From the NCBI GenBank assembly GCA_037721215.1, contig JBBJNV010000025.1, positions 1 to 64,000 of the forward strand: a DNA stretch of 64,000 nucleotides, in the 5' to 3' direction. The DNA comes from Gemmatimonadaceae bacterium (GTDB lineage Bacteria; Gemmatimonadota; Gemmatimonadetes; Gemmatimonadales; Gemmatimonadaceae). The notes under the pieces are model-generated. The model ran no database searches. It saw only the letters and a list, made by a program, of their open reading frames with translations, and was not told the DNA's origin. Positions 49,501 through 58,723 of this stretch are shown piece by piece. The position numbers were made by a program, and so were the translations under genes. Positions within the stretch are counted from its first letter, which is position 1. Each line of letters begins with the position of its first letter.

Positions 49501-52173
49501 CTGACCTCGGCCTTCGATCGCCTATCCGAAGACCTTGCCGGCCAATACCGCCTCGAGCGTGAAATCGGCGCGGGCGGCATGGCTACCGTTTATCTCGCGA
49601 CCGACCTCCGTCATGAGCGGCAGGTCGCTGTTAAAGTGCTACGCCCGGATCTGTCGGCTTCCATCGGGAGCGAACGCTTCTTTCAGGAAATCCGCATCGC
49701 GGCGCGCCTCGGGCATCCGCATATCGTGCCGCTGCTCGATTCCGGCGCTGTGGGCGCCGAACGCGCGACTCTTTATTACGTCATGCCGTACATCACCGGC
49801 GAGTCGTTGCGACAACGGCTTGCGCGTGAAGGCGAGCTGCCGGTGCCGGACGCGGTTCGCATCATGCGCGACGTGGCCGATGCGCTGGCGCACGCGCATG
49901 ATCACGGGGTGGTGCACCGCGACATCAAGCCGGAGAACATCCTGCTCAGCGGCCGGCATGCACTGGTTACTGACTTCGGCGTCGCGAAAGCGGTGAGCGA
50001 TGCCGCAGGCCGCAGCCGGGTGACCACCGCTGGCGTGGCGCTCGGCACGCCGGCGTACATGGCGCCGGAGCAGGCAGTTGCCGATCCTCATGTGGATCAC
50101 CGCGCCGATGTCTACGCCCTCGGAGTGGTCGGCTACGAGATGGTGGCGGGCGAACCGCCATTCACTGGCGTGACGCCGCAGCAGGTGCTGGCCGCGCACG
50201 TGACCGAGCTTCCGCGGCACGTCACGGCGCGACGCCAGGGTGTACCGGCGGCTCTGGCCGACGCGATCATGCGTTGTCTCGAGAAAAAAGCCGCCGACCG
50301 ATGGCAGACAGCCGGCGCGCTGCTGACGCAGCTCGAGCTGGTCCAGACGCCCACCGGCGGCAGCACGCCCACCGACACGCGGCCGTACCCGGCGGTCAGC
50401 GCGAATGCCCACCGGCGTTGGACTGTGGCGGCGGTCGCTGCTGCCCTTATCGTCGTCGTCGCGGCATTGGGCATCTGGGGCGGCCGCTCGTTCTCCAGCC
50501 GGTCGTCAGCAGTGAGCCTGCGCGACCGCACCCAGCTCACCTTCACTGGCCGCATCCAGACGCCGTCGATCTCGCCCGACGGCAAGCAGCTCGCATACGT
50601 CACCAAGGAGTGCACGGAAACCACCTGCGCCTACGCCGTGGACGTGCAGGACATCGGCGGGGCGGCAAGCCGGCGCGTGCTGGAGGCCGCAGCGTCGGCA
50701 TACTTCATAGAATGGAGTCCCGACCGGCGGCACCTGCTAGTAACCGGGACTATTGGCCGCCGGTGGGGAACCCACCTCGTTGCCCTGCTGGGAGGTCAAC
50801 CCCGCTGGGTGGGAACGGGCGGCAGCTTCGGCGGCGGCGCGACGTTCTTTGCGGGTGGTGATTCGCTGTTGCTAATGCCGTCGACGGGGATCGACAGCGT
50901 CCAGTGGATTCGGGTGACGACGCTGGCGGGCGCGGTACACGACAGCATACGTATTGAGACAGAAGGGTCGCGGTCCGCTGGCATCGCGGCTGTGCCCGGC
51001 ACGCAGTGGATCATCCTGTCGCTGGTGAAGTCATCGCTCCTGCAGCAGCGGATCATCGATCGGCAGGGCCGGGAGGTTGGACGCATCACCGGACCTTCAG
51101 GGCCCGTCCGGACGAGCGGCGACGCGCTGTGGCAGAGCGGCGCGCGTGACGCGATCGCGCTGTGGCAGAGCGGCGCGGGTGAAGCGGTCAGAGCCATCAC
51201 GCGAACCCCGCTCGATCCTAGCTCAGGCCGCCTGGGCTCGCGCACCGATACCGTCTACGCCGGCCGTTTCACAAGCTTCTCGGTGACCGCCGACGGAGGC
51301 GCGCTGGTGGTGGACGACGGCGCGTACCAGCACAGCGTTTATGCACTGGAAATGTCGGATGTGCTCGCTGGCCGGTTTCCCGACAGCCGCCGGCTCGCGC
51401 GCGCGTCCACTCCTATCTGGGCTCACCTTTCACCCGACGGTAGCCGGGCCCTGCTCTGGCGTACCGTGCCTGCCACTTCTGGCGCCACAGAATTTCGCTG
51501 GTCCCTTCGGTTATTTGAGGGCGCGACCGAGTCTCCGCTGAGCCTTCCGGCGGGCACCCACCGCGCCTTCTGGGAGGACCCGGCAACCCTCGCGATATCG
51601 GTGCTTGACGGAACTGGACGCAGCCTGTCGCTTCTGGATATTGAAACCGGGAGGCGCCGGCACGAGTTCGCTGTTGATTCCATTGCCTGGGACTTTGAAC
51701 CCCTTCCCGGCGGAGGGTGGATGTGGATCCCGGATGGCGGACAAACCGTCCAGATCCATGCAGCGGGGCAGACGCGTACCGTTCCGAAGCCCCCGTGGTA
51801 CGATGTCATCACGGAGGTGAGTGCCTCCCCGCGCGGCCGCGCAGCGCTCAAGGGATGGAACGTCGCAACCTCCGACAGTATGCGCCTGAGCGAGATCTCG
51901 CTCACTGACGGTGCCGTAATTCCCTGGGCGACAGAGTTCGTAGACGACGGCCGCTTCAGGGTGCTCGCCGACGGATCGATGTTTTTTCTCGCCTGGGAGG
52001 CGGCGTCGACGGCGGTTCTCTATCACGTCACAGCTCCGGGCGTGCAGCGGCGGCTGGGTGTCGTGCCTCGCCCCATCACCGGCCTCTCGGTCTCCGACGA
52101 TCTCAAGCGCGCGGTGGTATTCACGGAGGACTACTTCGGCGACGCCTGGATAAGCCGGGTGACCGGGCGGTGA
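49501..52173 (+). CDS. Ser/Thr protein kinase with C-terminal PD40/TolB-like beta-propeller
   Basis: Kinase residues are all present: the glycine loop GAGGMATVYLATDL, VAVKVLRPD, catalytic HRDIKPENILL, DFGVAKAVSDAAG, APEQAVADPHVDHRADVYAL. After the kinase, a membrane helix (WTVAAVAAALIVVVAALGIW, about 300-320) and a propeller with PD40-like blades (ISPDGKQLAYVT, WSPDRRHLLVTG, LSPDGSRALLWR). This architecture is very common in Gemmatimonadota and acidobacteria. The first ATG in frame falls inside the glycine loop, so the true start must be upstream. No ATG, GTG or TTG exists in frame back to the stop before 49420; CTG 49501 (in CTGACCTCGGCC) is the best guess. Confidence 0.92.
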   Translation: MTSAFDRLSEDLAGQYRLEREIGAGGMATVYLATDLRHERQVAVKVLRPDLSASIGSERFFQEIRIAARLGHPHIVPLLDSGAVGAERATLYYVMPYITGESLRQRLAREGELPVPDAVRIMRDVADALAHAHDHGVVHRDIKPENILLSGRHALVTDFGVAKAVSDAAGRSRVTTAGVALGTPAYMAPEQAVADPHVDHRADVYALGVVGYEMVAGEPPFTGVTPQQVLAAHVTELPRHVTARRQGVPAALADAIMRCLEKKAADRWQTAGALLTQLELVQTPTGGSTPTDTRPYPAVSANAHRRWTVAAVAAALIVVVAALGIWGGRSFSSRSSAVSLRDRTQLTFTGRIQTPSISPDGKQLAYVTKECTETTCAYAVDVQDIGGAASRRVLEAAASAYFIEWSPDRRHLLVTGTIGRRWGTHLVALLGGQPRWVGTGGSFGGGATFFAGGDSLLLMPSTGIDSVQWIRVTTLAGAVHDSIRIETEGSRSAGIAAVPGTQWIILSLVKSSLLQQRIIDRQGREVGRITGPSGPVRTSGDALWQSGARDAIALWQSGAGEAVRAITRTPLDPSSGRLGSRTDTVYAGRFTSFSVTADGGALVVDDGAYQHSVYALEMSDVLAGRFPDSRRLARASTPIWAHLSPDGSRALLWRTVPATSGATEFRWSLRLFEGATESPLSLPAGTHRAFWEDPATLAISVLDGTGRSLSLLDIETGRRRHEFAVDSIAWDFEPLPGGGWMWIPDGGQTVQIHAAGQTRTVPKPPWYDVITEVSASPRGRAALKGWNVATSDSMRLSEISLTDGAVIPWATEFVDDGRFRVLADGSMFFLAWEAASTAVLYHVTAPGVQRRLGVVPRPITGLSVSDDLKRAVVFTEDYFGDAWISRVTGR
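51124..51177 (+). repeat. 33-bp tandem duplication inside the kinase-propeller gene
   Basis: GCGCTGTGGCAGAGCGGCGC occurs at 51124 and again at 51157, giving ALWQSGARDAI then ALWQSGAGEAV. The 11-residue repeat keeps the frame and lies within the propeller. Confidence 0.8.
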
Positions 52174-52183
52174 GGCCCCCCAA

Positions 52184-52696
52184 TTACAAACTTTTGAACC
52201 GATCGAACGGCTGGTGACACCCATTACAGAAATGAATCGCCTTGCACGCGGTCGAGCCGAACTCACTCCGCTCCTCGGTATTCGCTGATCCGCAGTACGG
52301 ACACTCGGCCGCCGGCCTCGCCCGCCGCAGTGTTACCAGCTCGGCGATCCCCCCCCGCGATGCTTCAACCGCACCCGGCGGAGCAATCCCGTAGTCCTTC
52401 AACTTTTGTTTAGTTGCATCGGTCAGCCAATCCGTAGTCCACGACGGCAAGAAAGTCGTTCGCACCCGCACGTCCCCGAACCCATGCGCATTTAGCGTCG
52501 TGACAATGTCACGCTCGATCACCTCCATCGCCGGACATCCCGAATAGGTCGGCGTCACGTCAACCCTTACGCCGTTTTCGTCGAACACGACATCGCGCAC
52601 GATACCAAGCTCGACAATGTCGATCACCGGAAGCTCGGGATCCTTGACCTCGGTGAGAATCTCCATAATGGACTCGCGCGTCGCGGTGCGCTGCAT
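52184..52696 (-). CDS. paaD: PaaD: phenylacetyl-CoA epoxidase assembly protein
   Basis: Start at 52696 gives 170 residues. An N-terminal MIP18/SufT-like domain (EILTEVKDPELPVIDIVELG, VDVTPTYSGCPAMEVIERDI) is followed by a PaaD zinc ribbon with CPYCGSANTEERSEFGSTAC then HFCNGCHQPFDRFK. PaaD is needed for iron-centre or cluster maturation of the ring epoxidase PaaABC(E). It is last of the paaABCD operon and converges on the kinase gene with 10 bp between stops. Confidence 0.95.
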   Translation of the reverse strand: MQRTATRESIMEILTEVKDPELPVIDIVELGIVRDVVFDENGVRVDVTPTYSGCPAMEVIERDIVTTLNAHGFGDVRVRTTFLPSWTTDWLTDATKQKLKDYGIAPPGAVEASRGGIAELVTLRRARPAAECPYCGSANTEERSEFGSTACKAIHFCNGCHQPFDRFKSL

Positions 52697-52724
52697 CACC
52701 GTTCCGCCCCTGCGCGTCCCCTCA

Positions 52725-53477
52725 TCACCACTCCGCACCGGGATGCGATCTCGCCACGATCTGCATCTCACTCAACATGTGACCGAGGTACTCGGTGTGA
52801 CGTCCCTTGCGGCCGCCGCCAATCATTGCCGAGTCGGCGGGGACGGCGAGCGTCGCGCGAGTCACGACATCCGTCACAACGCTATCCCACTTTGGCTTGA
52901 TTGCACGAAGATCGGATCCGACACCGCCGGCGAGCATCTCTTCATCGATCGCATCCGCGCCGAACATCTCAGGTGTGAATCGCCATATATCATCGAGCGC
53001 CTTCTGCGCGCGGGCATGACTCTCCTCTGTACCGTCGCCCATCCGCAACATCCACTCGCTGCTGTGACGCACGTGGTACCTCGCTTCCTTGAATCCCTTC
53101 GCGGCAATACCCGCCAGCTCCGCGTGTGAGCTCTGCTGAAGCTGCTCGAGCACATGATAACTGTACGCATCGAACAGGAACTGCCGCACGATCGTGTACG
53201 CGTAATCGCCGTTCGGAAGCTCAACAAGCTGCAGGTTCCGGAAATCCACCGCCTCGCGGAAGTATGCCAGCGCATCCTCATCCCGCCCCTTGCCCTCGAC
53301 TTCGCCGGCGAGCTTCAGCATCAGCGTCGCCTGGCCTATCAGGTCGAGCGAGATATTTGCAAGCGCAATGTCTTCCTCGAGGATCGGCCCATGCCCGCAC
53401 CACTCGGAGAGCCGGTGTCCCAGCACGAGCCGGTCATCCGCGAGACGCAGCAGGTACTCGAATAACGAGTCGCTCAA
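52725..53477 (-). CDS. paaC: PaaC: structural subunit of phenylacetyl-CoA epoxidase
   Basis: A 250-residue ferritin-like helical protein. The TTG start overlaps the paaB stop (TTGA). Sequences YLLRLADDRLVLGHRLSEWC, GHGPILEEDIALANISLDLI and DAYSYHVLEQLQQSSHAELA match PaaC, the non-catalytic partner that supports PaaA in the heterodimer core. It lacks a complete diiron set, as in the family. Spacing of 28 bp to paaD keeps the operon order paaA-paaB-paaC-paaD. Confidence 0.95.
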   Translation of the reverse strand: MSDSLFEYLLRLADDRLVLGHRLSEWCGHGPILEEDIALANISLDLIGQATLMLKLAGEVEGKGRDEDALAYFREAVDFRNLQLVELPNGDYAYTIVRQFLFDAYSYHVLEQLQQSSHAELAGIAAKGFKEARYHVRHSSEWMLRMGDGTEESHARAQKALDDIWRFTPEMFGADAIDEEMLAGGVGSDLRAIKPKWDSVVTDVVTRATLAVPADSAMIGGGRKGRHTEYLGHMLSEMQIVARSHPGAEW

Positions 53478-53890
53478 AATCCTTTCAGGCCGCGCGGAAT
53501 CTTGTAGAACTGCGGATGACGATAAATCTTGTCCGCCCCCGGGTCGAACAACGGGCCGGCGTCTTCACTCTTCGACGCCACTATCTCGTTCGACGGAACT
53601 ACCCATAGACTGACCACTCCACCACGCCTCGCATACACATCGCGCGCGTTCTGCAGCGCCGTCTCCGCGTCCGACGCATGCACGCTCCCCGCGTGCTCAT
53701 GCGGAACCCCGCCGGTCTTCTGAGTGAAAACCTCCCACAACGGCCACTGGCTTCCACCGCTCGGCGCTGAAGCGTGGTCGCTCTGCGCGATAGTGTCGGA
53801 CACCGGGCTCGCTCCATTCGCTGCATTCGACTCGCCCGGAGCGACGCCAATTAACGGCGTTTCTCCCTTACCGTCCCTCGCCTCTGCCAT
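53474..53890 (-). CDS. paaB: PaaB: phenylacetyl-CoA epoxidase subunit
   Basis: The last 90 residues (WPLWEVFTQKTGGVPHEHAG, SVHASDAETALQNARDVYAR, GVVSLWVVPSNEI) are a typical PaaB, which joins the PaaAC heterodimers into the larger complex. The frame begins about 48 residues earlier than usual with an Ala/Gly/Ser-rich extension; an internal start such as GTG in VSDTIAQS could be the real one. No strong ribosome-binding site supports the long form. It starts 9 bp after paaA and overlaps paaC. Confidence 0.92.
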   Translation of the reverse strand: MAEARDGKGETPLIGVAPGESNAANGASPVSDTIAQSDHASAPSGGSQWPLWEVFTQKTGGVPHEHAGSVHASDAETALQNARDVYARRGGVVSLWVVPSNEIVASKSEDAGPLFDPGADKIYRHPQFYKIPRGLKGF

Positions 53891-53899
53891 GAGCGCCGA

Positions 53900-54868
53900 C
53901 TACGCCGCGCTCGCCTGCGCCGCACGCTCGTGCTTAGCCGCGTACGCCTCAGCGGCTTCACGCACCCACCGCCCGTTTTCGTGCGCATCCCGCCGCGCCT
54001 GCAACCGCTCGCGATTGCACGGACCGTTACCCTTAACCACCGCCCAAAACTCGTCCCAGTCGATCGCGCCGAAATCGTAATGCTCGGTTTCGGGATTGTA
54101 TTTCAGATCGGGATCGGGGAGCGTCAGCCCCACAGCCTCTGCCTGCGGCACGGTTAGATCGATGAACCGCTGTCGCAACTCGTCGTTCGTCTTCCGCTTA
54201 ACGCGCCATTTGATCAACTCGGCGGTATTCGGCGAATCCTTATCGCTGGGCCCGAGCATCTGGAGCGACGGCCACCACCACCGGTTCACTGCGTCCTGAG
54301 CCATCGCCTTCTGCGCCGGAGTGCCACGGGCAAGGGTGGCAATGATCTCATAGCCCTGCTTCTTGTGGAAATTCTCTTCCTTGCAAATCCGGATCATCGC
54401 CCTCGCGTACGGACCATATGAGGCCTTGGCGAGCACCGTTTGATTCACGATCGCCGCACCGTCCACGAACCAGCCGATCACGCCCATGTCAGCCCACGAC
54501 AACGTCGGGTAATTAAAGATGCTCGAATACTTCGCTTTCCCCGAAAGAAGCTGATCGACGAGCTCCGAACGATCGACTCCCAGCGTCTCGGCGCCGCAGT
54601 AGATATAGAGGCCATGACCCGCTTCATCCTGCACCTTGGCGATGAGCGACATCTTCCGTTTGAGCGAAGGCGCGCGGGTAATCCAGTTGCCCTCGGGCAG
54701 CATGCCGACTATTTCGGAATGCGCGTGCTGCGACATCATCCGGATAAGCTGGGTGCGGTAGCGGTCGGGCATCCAGTCTTTCGGTTCGATTGTCTCGCCT
54801 GCGTCAATGCGAGCCTCGAAGGCGCGATTGAGTGCTTCCTCGCTGGGGCTGGGTAACTGCTGGTTCAT
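53900..54868 (-). CDS. paaA: PaaA: catalytic diiron subunit of phenylacetyl-CoA epoxidase
   Basis: Start at 54868, preceded by GAGGAAATACC, gives 322 residues. Diiron motif E-x-x-H is visible in [20 protein letters not shown] and again in [40 protein letters not shown] is a conserved PaaA block. It epoxidises the ring of phenylacetyl-CoA with O2. Electrons would come from PaaE, which is not in this window. First gene of the leftward paaABCD operon, divergent from the enoyl-CoA hydratase across 147 bp. Confidence 0.96.
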   Translation of the reverse strand: MNQQLPSPSEEALNRAFEARIDAGETIEPKDWMPDRYRTQLIRMMSQHAHSEIVGMLPEGNWITRAPSLKRKMSLIAKVQDEAGHGLYIYCGAETLGVDRSELVDQLLSGKAKYSSIFNYPTLSWADMGVIGWFVDGAAIVNQTVLAKASYGPYARAMIRICKEENFHKKQGYEIIATLARGTPAQKAMAQDAVNRWWWPSLQMLGPSDKDSPNTAELIKWRVKRKTNDELRQRFIDLTVPQAEAVGLTLPDPDLKYNPETEHYDFGAIDWDEFWAVVKGNGPCNRERLQARRDAHENGRWVREAAEAYAAKHERAAQASAA

Positions 54869-55015
54869 TGGTATTTCCTCGAAGCAGGACGGCAATTGGC
54901 GATGCGGATTTAAACGTATTGGAGCCGACTGCTGAAAGTTACCCCGCTATCTTGTCCACGGATCGGGTTTCCGCGTTTTCCCAGGCTCTGCTCAACGACT
55001 TTCCTTACGCACACC

Positions 55016-55792
55016 ATGAACACTGACCAACAGCTGACAGTTGAAGCGGGCCGAGTGAGCTCCGAAACAACAAATGGGGTTGCGACGATTACTTTCTCGC
55101 ATCCGAAGAGCAACTCCATGCCGGGAGTCACACTGGCCGAGCTGGCGCGGGTAATTAGTGTTGCGGGCGACGATCCGGATGCGCGAGTGATATTGCTTCA
55201 AAGCGAAGGCACCGGTGCTTTCTGCGCCGGGGCGTCGTTCGCGGAGCTCCAGGCGCTCGCAGGGCCCGAGGATGGTCGCCGGTTCTTCATGGGATTTGCG
55301 AATCTGATCATCGCGATGATTCGCTGCCCGCGCTTCATCGTGACACGAGTGCATGGAAAAGCGGTTGGCGGCGGCGTTGGAATCGTGGCAGCGTCGGACT
55401 ACGCGATTGCCGCTGAAGGCGCATCGATCAGACTTAGCGAGCTCGCGGTGGGTCTTGGACCGTTCATCATCGGGCCCAGCATCGAGAAGAAAATTGGCAT
55501 GGGTGCATTCAGCGCGATGGCGATAGACGCCGACTGGCGGGACGCAGCCTGGGCGCACGGACATGGATTGTACGCAGAGTTACAACCCGATGTCGAGTCG
55601 CTCGATGCGGCCGTCATGAAGCGGGTGGAGATGCTTCGATCGAGTAATCCCGAGGCAATGGCGCAGCTTAAACGAGTGCTCTGGGAAGGAACCGAAAACT
55701 GGGTTGATCTCCTGGCGACGAGAGCGGCGACGAGCGGGGCGCTGGCGATGTCTGACTTCACCAGCAGGGCCGTCGGGCGACGGAGCGGGTGA
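55016..55792 (+). CDS. Enoyl-CoA hydratase/isomerase family protein
   Basis: A 258-residue crotonase-fold protein. Oxyanion-hole segments FCAGASFAELQALA and VHGKAVGGGVGIVAASDYAI are present, and LSELAVGLGPFIIGPSIEKK fits the family. A Glu corresponding to the second catalytic acid is less clear in this sequence. Because it is divergent from paaABCD, it may supply the PaaF-type hydration step, but a role in another acyl-CoA pathway is possible. It is followed 30 bp later by the hydroxyglutarate oxidase. Confidence 0.88.
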   Translation: MNTDQQLTVEAGRVSSETTNGVATITFSHPKSNSMPGVTLAELARVISVAGDDPDARVILLQSEGTGAFCAGASFAELQALAGPEDGRRFFMGFANLIIAMIRCPRFIVTRVHGKAVGGGVGIVAASDYAIAAEGASIRLSELAVGLGPFIIGPSIEKKIGMGAFSAMAIDADWRDAAWAHGHGLYAELQPDVESLDAAVMKRVEMLRSSNPEAMAQLKRVLWEGTENWVDLLATRAATSGALAMSDFTSRAVGRRSG

Positions 55793-55822
55793 GCACCGCG
55801 TGCAGACCGCGCTGAACGACGC

Positions 55823-57049
55823 ATGATGTACAACTTCGCCGTTCTCGGCGGTGGGATTGTCGGTCTGTCGACAGCAATGGCGCTTGGCCAGCGGTTTCCC
55901 ACTGCGCGAATCGTGGTGATCGAAAAGGAGAACCGCTGGGCCGCGCATCAAACGGGGCACAACAGCGGTGTGATTCACTCGGGTGTGTATTATCGCCCCG
56001 GCAGCTTCAAAGCCAGGTTCTGTCGCGAGGGCAACCGCTCGATGGTGGAGTTCTGCAGGGCGAATGACATCCCTCATGAGATCTGTGGGAAAGTCATTGT
56101 CGCTACCGAGCCAGCTGAGCTGGCGCTGCTCGAAACGCTTTACCAGCGTGGAGTCGAGAACGGAGTTGAAGTGCACCGCATGGGCCCCGACGAAGTCGCG
56201 AAGGTCGAGCCTCATGTGCGCTGCCTGAAGGGAATTCGGGTTCCGTCCACGGGCATTGTGGACTTCGCCGCAGTCGCTCGCGCATACGCCCGTATCGTCG
56301 AAGAGAATGGCGGCGAGCTCCGCCTGAGCAGCGAGGTCGTTTCACTGCGAGCCGACTCACGCAGTCATCAAATCGAAACGACAGCCGGAACGTTCGAAGC
56401 CCGCTTCCTCATCAACTGCACCGGTCTCCACAGCGACCGCATTGCGCGAATGGCTGGTGTAGATCCCGGCGCGCGCATTGTCCCGTTCCGCGGAGAGTAT
56501 TACGAGCTGCGGCCCGAGCGCCGTCACCTCGTGCGAACGCTGATTTACCCCGTGCCCAATCCCGATTTCCCTTTCCTCGGCGTGCATTTCACGAAGATGA
56601 TCGACGGCAGCGTGCACGCGGGGCCGAACGCCGTACCCGGCTTGATGCGTGAAGGGTATCTGAAAAGCGACTTCAGCTTTCGCGATTCGCTCGAGACCCT
56701 CAGGTATCCCGGATTCTGGCGTCTCGCCCGCCGCCATCATGCGGAGGGCCGCCGTGAAATTATCAGGTCGTTCAGCAAGGCCGCATTTGTCCGCAGCCTT
56801 CAGCGCCTCATCCCTGAAATCACCGCAGATGACGTCGTCCCCACGCATGCGGGGGTACGTGCCCAGGCGTTACTCCCTGACGGAAAACTGGTCGACGATT
56901 TTCTCCTGGTGCCTGGCGTCCGATCCATGCATGTGTGTAACGCGCCATCGCCGGCCGCGACCGCGTCGATTGAAATCGGCATCGCGGTTGCAGATTCGCT
57001 GCCCGATCAGCCGAATCTGCGAAAAGTCACGGGAAGGATGACGTTGTAA
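55823..57049 (+). CDS. lhgO: L-2-hydroxyglutarate oxidase
   Basis: A 408-residue FAD enzyme of the DAO fold. The dinucleotide-binding motif AVLGGGIVGLSTAMALGQRF is at about 6-25; HQTGHNSGVIHSGVYYRPGS is the LhgO signature near residue 46. Late blocks VPTHAGVRAQALLPDGKLVD and NAPSPAATASIEIGIAVAD complete the family. It oxidises L-2-hydroxyglutarate to 2-oxoglutarate, passing electrons to O2 or quinone. It shares a transcription direction and short gap with the hydratase. Confidence 0.94.
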   Translation: MMYNFAVLGGGIVGLSTAMALGQRFPTARIVVIEKENRWAAHQTGHNSGVIHSGVYYRPGSFKARFCREGNRSMVEFCRANDIPHEICGKVIVATEPAELALLETLYQRGVENGVEVHRMGPDEVAKVEPHVRCLKGIRVPSTGIVDFAAVARAYARIVEENGGELRLSSEVVSLRADSRSHQIETTAGTFEARFLINCTGLHSDRIARMAGVDPGARIVPFRGEYYELRPERRHLVRTLIYPVPNPDFPFLGVHFTKMIDGSVHAGPNAVPGLMREGYLKSDFSFRDSLETLRYPGFWRLARRHHAEGRREIIRSFSKAAFVRSLQRLIPEITADDVVPTHAGVRAQALLPDGKLVDDFLLVPGVRSMHVCNAPSPAATASIEIGIAVADSLPDQPNLRKVTGRMTL

Positions 57050-57078
57050 AAACCGCGAACGAGTGGCTGTGTTCGTGT

Positions 57079-58713
57079 TCAACCTCTTACTGCATCAAGG
57101 GTCGGCACAAATAAGGGTCGCTGTCTGCGTCTTGTCGCTTGCTCGAATGCAAATGCAATTCTGATGAGTGTTGGCTCGCTGTATGCGCGCCCCATGAACG
57201 AAATGCCGACCGGTAGCCCGTGTGCAAACCCCGCCGGAACGGTGATGTTGGGATACCCGGCAACAGCGGCTGGAGTGGAGCTCGAGCCGAGGTAGTGATC
57301 ACCGTTGATAAGGTCGGTGGTCCACGCGGGAGAGTTTGTGGGGGCCACGATCGCATCGAGCCGGTGACGCTTCATTATAGCATCCAGACCATCGGCGCGA
57401 GACATCCGCCGGTTGCGTGCCAGCGCATCCCGGTATTTGCGTGTGCTGAGCGGGCCCTTCTCCTGCGCCATCAGCATGATTTCCTGCCCGAACCACGGCA
57501 TTTCGCGCGCGCGGTCGCGCTCGTTGAAGACAATGATGTCGGCAAGTGTTCGAACACGTGCGGTCGGACCAAGTGAAGCCAGATACGCATTCAGATCAGC
57601 CTTGAATTCGTAGAGCAGCACTTCGAATTCGGTGTCGTCATACTTGCCAGCGTTCGGGATGTCAGCCGGATCGACGATCACCGCACCACGCCGCTTCATC
57701 TCTTCGATGGCCCCGTTCACGATGCGGTCGGCGGCGTCGCTGTAGCCAAAGAATTTCGCGCGTGCGACACCGATCCTTGCGCCGCGCAATCCATTGGGGT
57801 CGAGAGAGCGGGTATAGTCGATCCGCACATTTCCGCGATTTTCGAGCATGGCTGCATCGCGGCTGTCTTGCCCCGCGAGGGCAGTCAGCAGGATTGCCGC
57901 ATCGGTGACAGTGCGCGCCATCGGGCCCGCTGTATCCTGACTGTGCGCGATGGGGATAATCCCGGAGCGGCTTACTAACCCGAGGGTCGGTTTGATTCCG
58001 ACGATCCCGTTTGCCGAAGCGGGGCAGACGATTGATCCATCGGTCTCGGTGCCCACGGCGACAGCGCAGAAGTTGGCCGAGACGGCGCCGCCAGAGCCAG
58101 AGCTCGATCCGCACGGATTGCGGTCGAGCGCGTAAGGATTCTTCGCCTGGCCACCCCGTGCGCTCCATCCACTCGATGAATGTGTAGAGCGGAAATTCGC
58201 CCATTCACTGAGATTCGCCTTGCCGAGGAGAATGGCGCCCGCGTCTCGCAGCCGTCGCGCAATAAATGCGTCGCGTAAAGGAATCGAACCTTCGAGCGCA
58301 TAGGATCCGGCGGTGGTGGTCATCCGGTCCTTTGTGTCGATGTTGTCCTTGAGCAGGATTGGAATGCCGTGCAGCGGTCCACGGACACGGCCCTGCCGGC
58401 GTTCGTTGTCGAGCGCTACTGCAATCGCGACGGCGTCGGGGTTCGATTCAATGACGTAGCGGAGCGCCGGGCCTCGGCGGTCGAGCTCGTCGATCCGCGC
58501 CAGGTACAGCTCCGTGATCGAGCGCGCGGAGCGCTTGCCGGTCGTCATGTCCCGCTGCAGGCCGGCAATAGTCATTTCGTCGAGGTCGAACGCGAGGGTG
58601 TTTCGATTCTCATCGACTTCCGGCGGAGACTCGTCCGCACGCGCGAAGGGCGCGCCGCCGAAAGCGAGCGCGCCGGTGATTGCCGTGGAACGAAGAAAGT
58701 CGCGCCGCCGCAT
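57079..58713 (-). CDS. Tat-exported amidase-signature enzyme
   Basis: The start at 58713 gives a twin-arginine leader MRRRDFLRSTAITGALAFGG; the longer frame is spurious. Length 544. Catalytic lysine is in GIPILLKDNIDTKDRMTTTA, and the Ser-cisSer pair in NPCGSSSGSGGAVSANFCAV. The following AVGTETDGSIVCPASANGIV and LVSRSGIIPIAHSQDTAGPM belong to the amidase signature. It likely hydrolyses an amide in the periplasm; the substrate is unknown. It starts 10 bp after the msrA stop. Confidence 0.93.
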   Translation of the reverse strand: MRRRDFLRSTAITGALAFGGAPFARADESPPEVDENRNTLAFDLDEMTIAGLQRDMTTGKRSARSITELYLARIDELDRRGPALRYVIESNPDAVAIAVALDNERRQGRVRGPLHGIPILLKDNIDTKDRMTTTAGSYALEGSIPLRDAFIARRLRDAGAILLGKANLSEWANFRSTHSSSGWSARGGQAKNPYALDRNPCGSSSGSGGAVSANFCAVAVGTETDGSIVCPASANGIVGIKPTLGLVSRSGIIPIAHSQDTAGPMARTVTDAAILLTALAGQDSRDAAMLENRGNVRIDYTRSLDPNGLRGARIGVARAKFFGYSDAADRIVNGAIEEMKRRGAVIVDPADIPNAGKYDDTEFEVLLYEFKADLNAYLASLGPTARVRTLADIIVFNERDRAREMPWFGQEIMLMAQEKGPLSTRKYRDALARNRRMSRADGLDAIMKRHRLDAIVAPTNSPAWTTDLINGDHYLGSSSTPAAVAGYPNITVPAGFAHGLPVGISFMGRAYSEPTLIRIAFAFEQATRRRQRPLFVPTLDAVRG

Positions 58714-58723
58714 CACGCGACCG

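Noticed and set aside
49639-50412. 257-residue minus-strand ORF opposite the kinase.
   Set aside because: Antisense shadow; all kinase motifs lie on the plus strand.
57662-58204. Minus-strand ORF starting MGEFPLYTFIEWMERTGWPG over the amidase.
   Set aside because: It is an alternative frame of the amidase-coding DNA with no recognisable motif.
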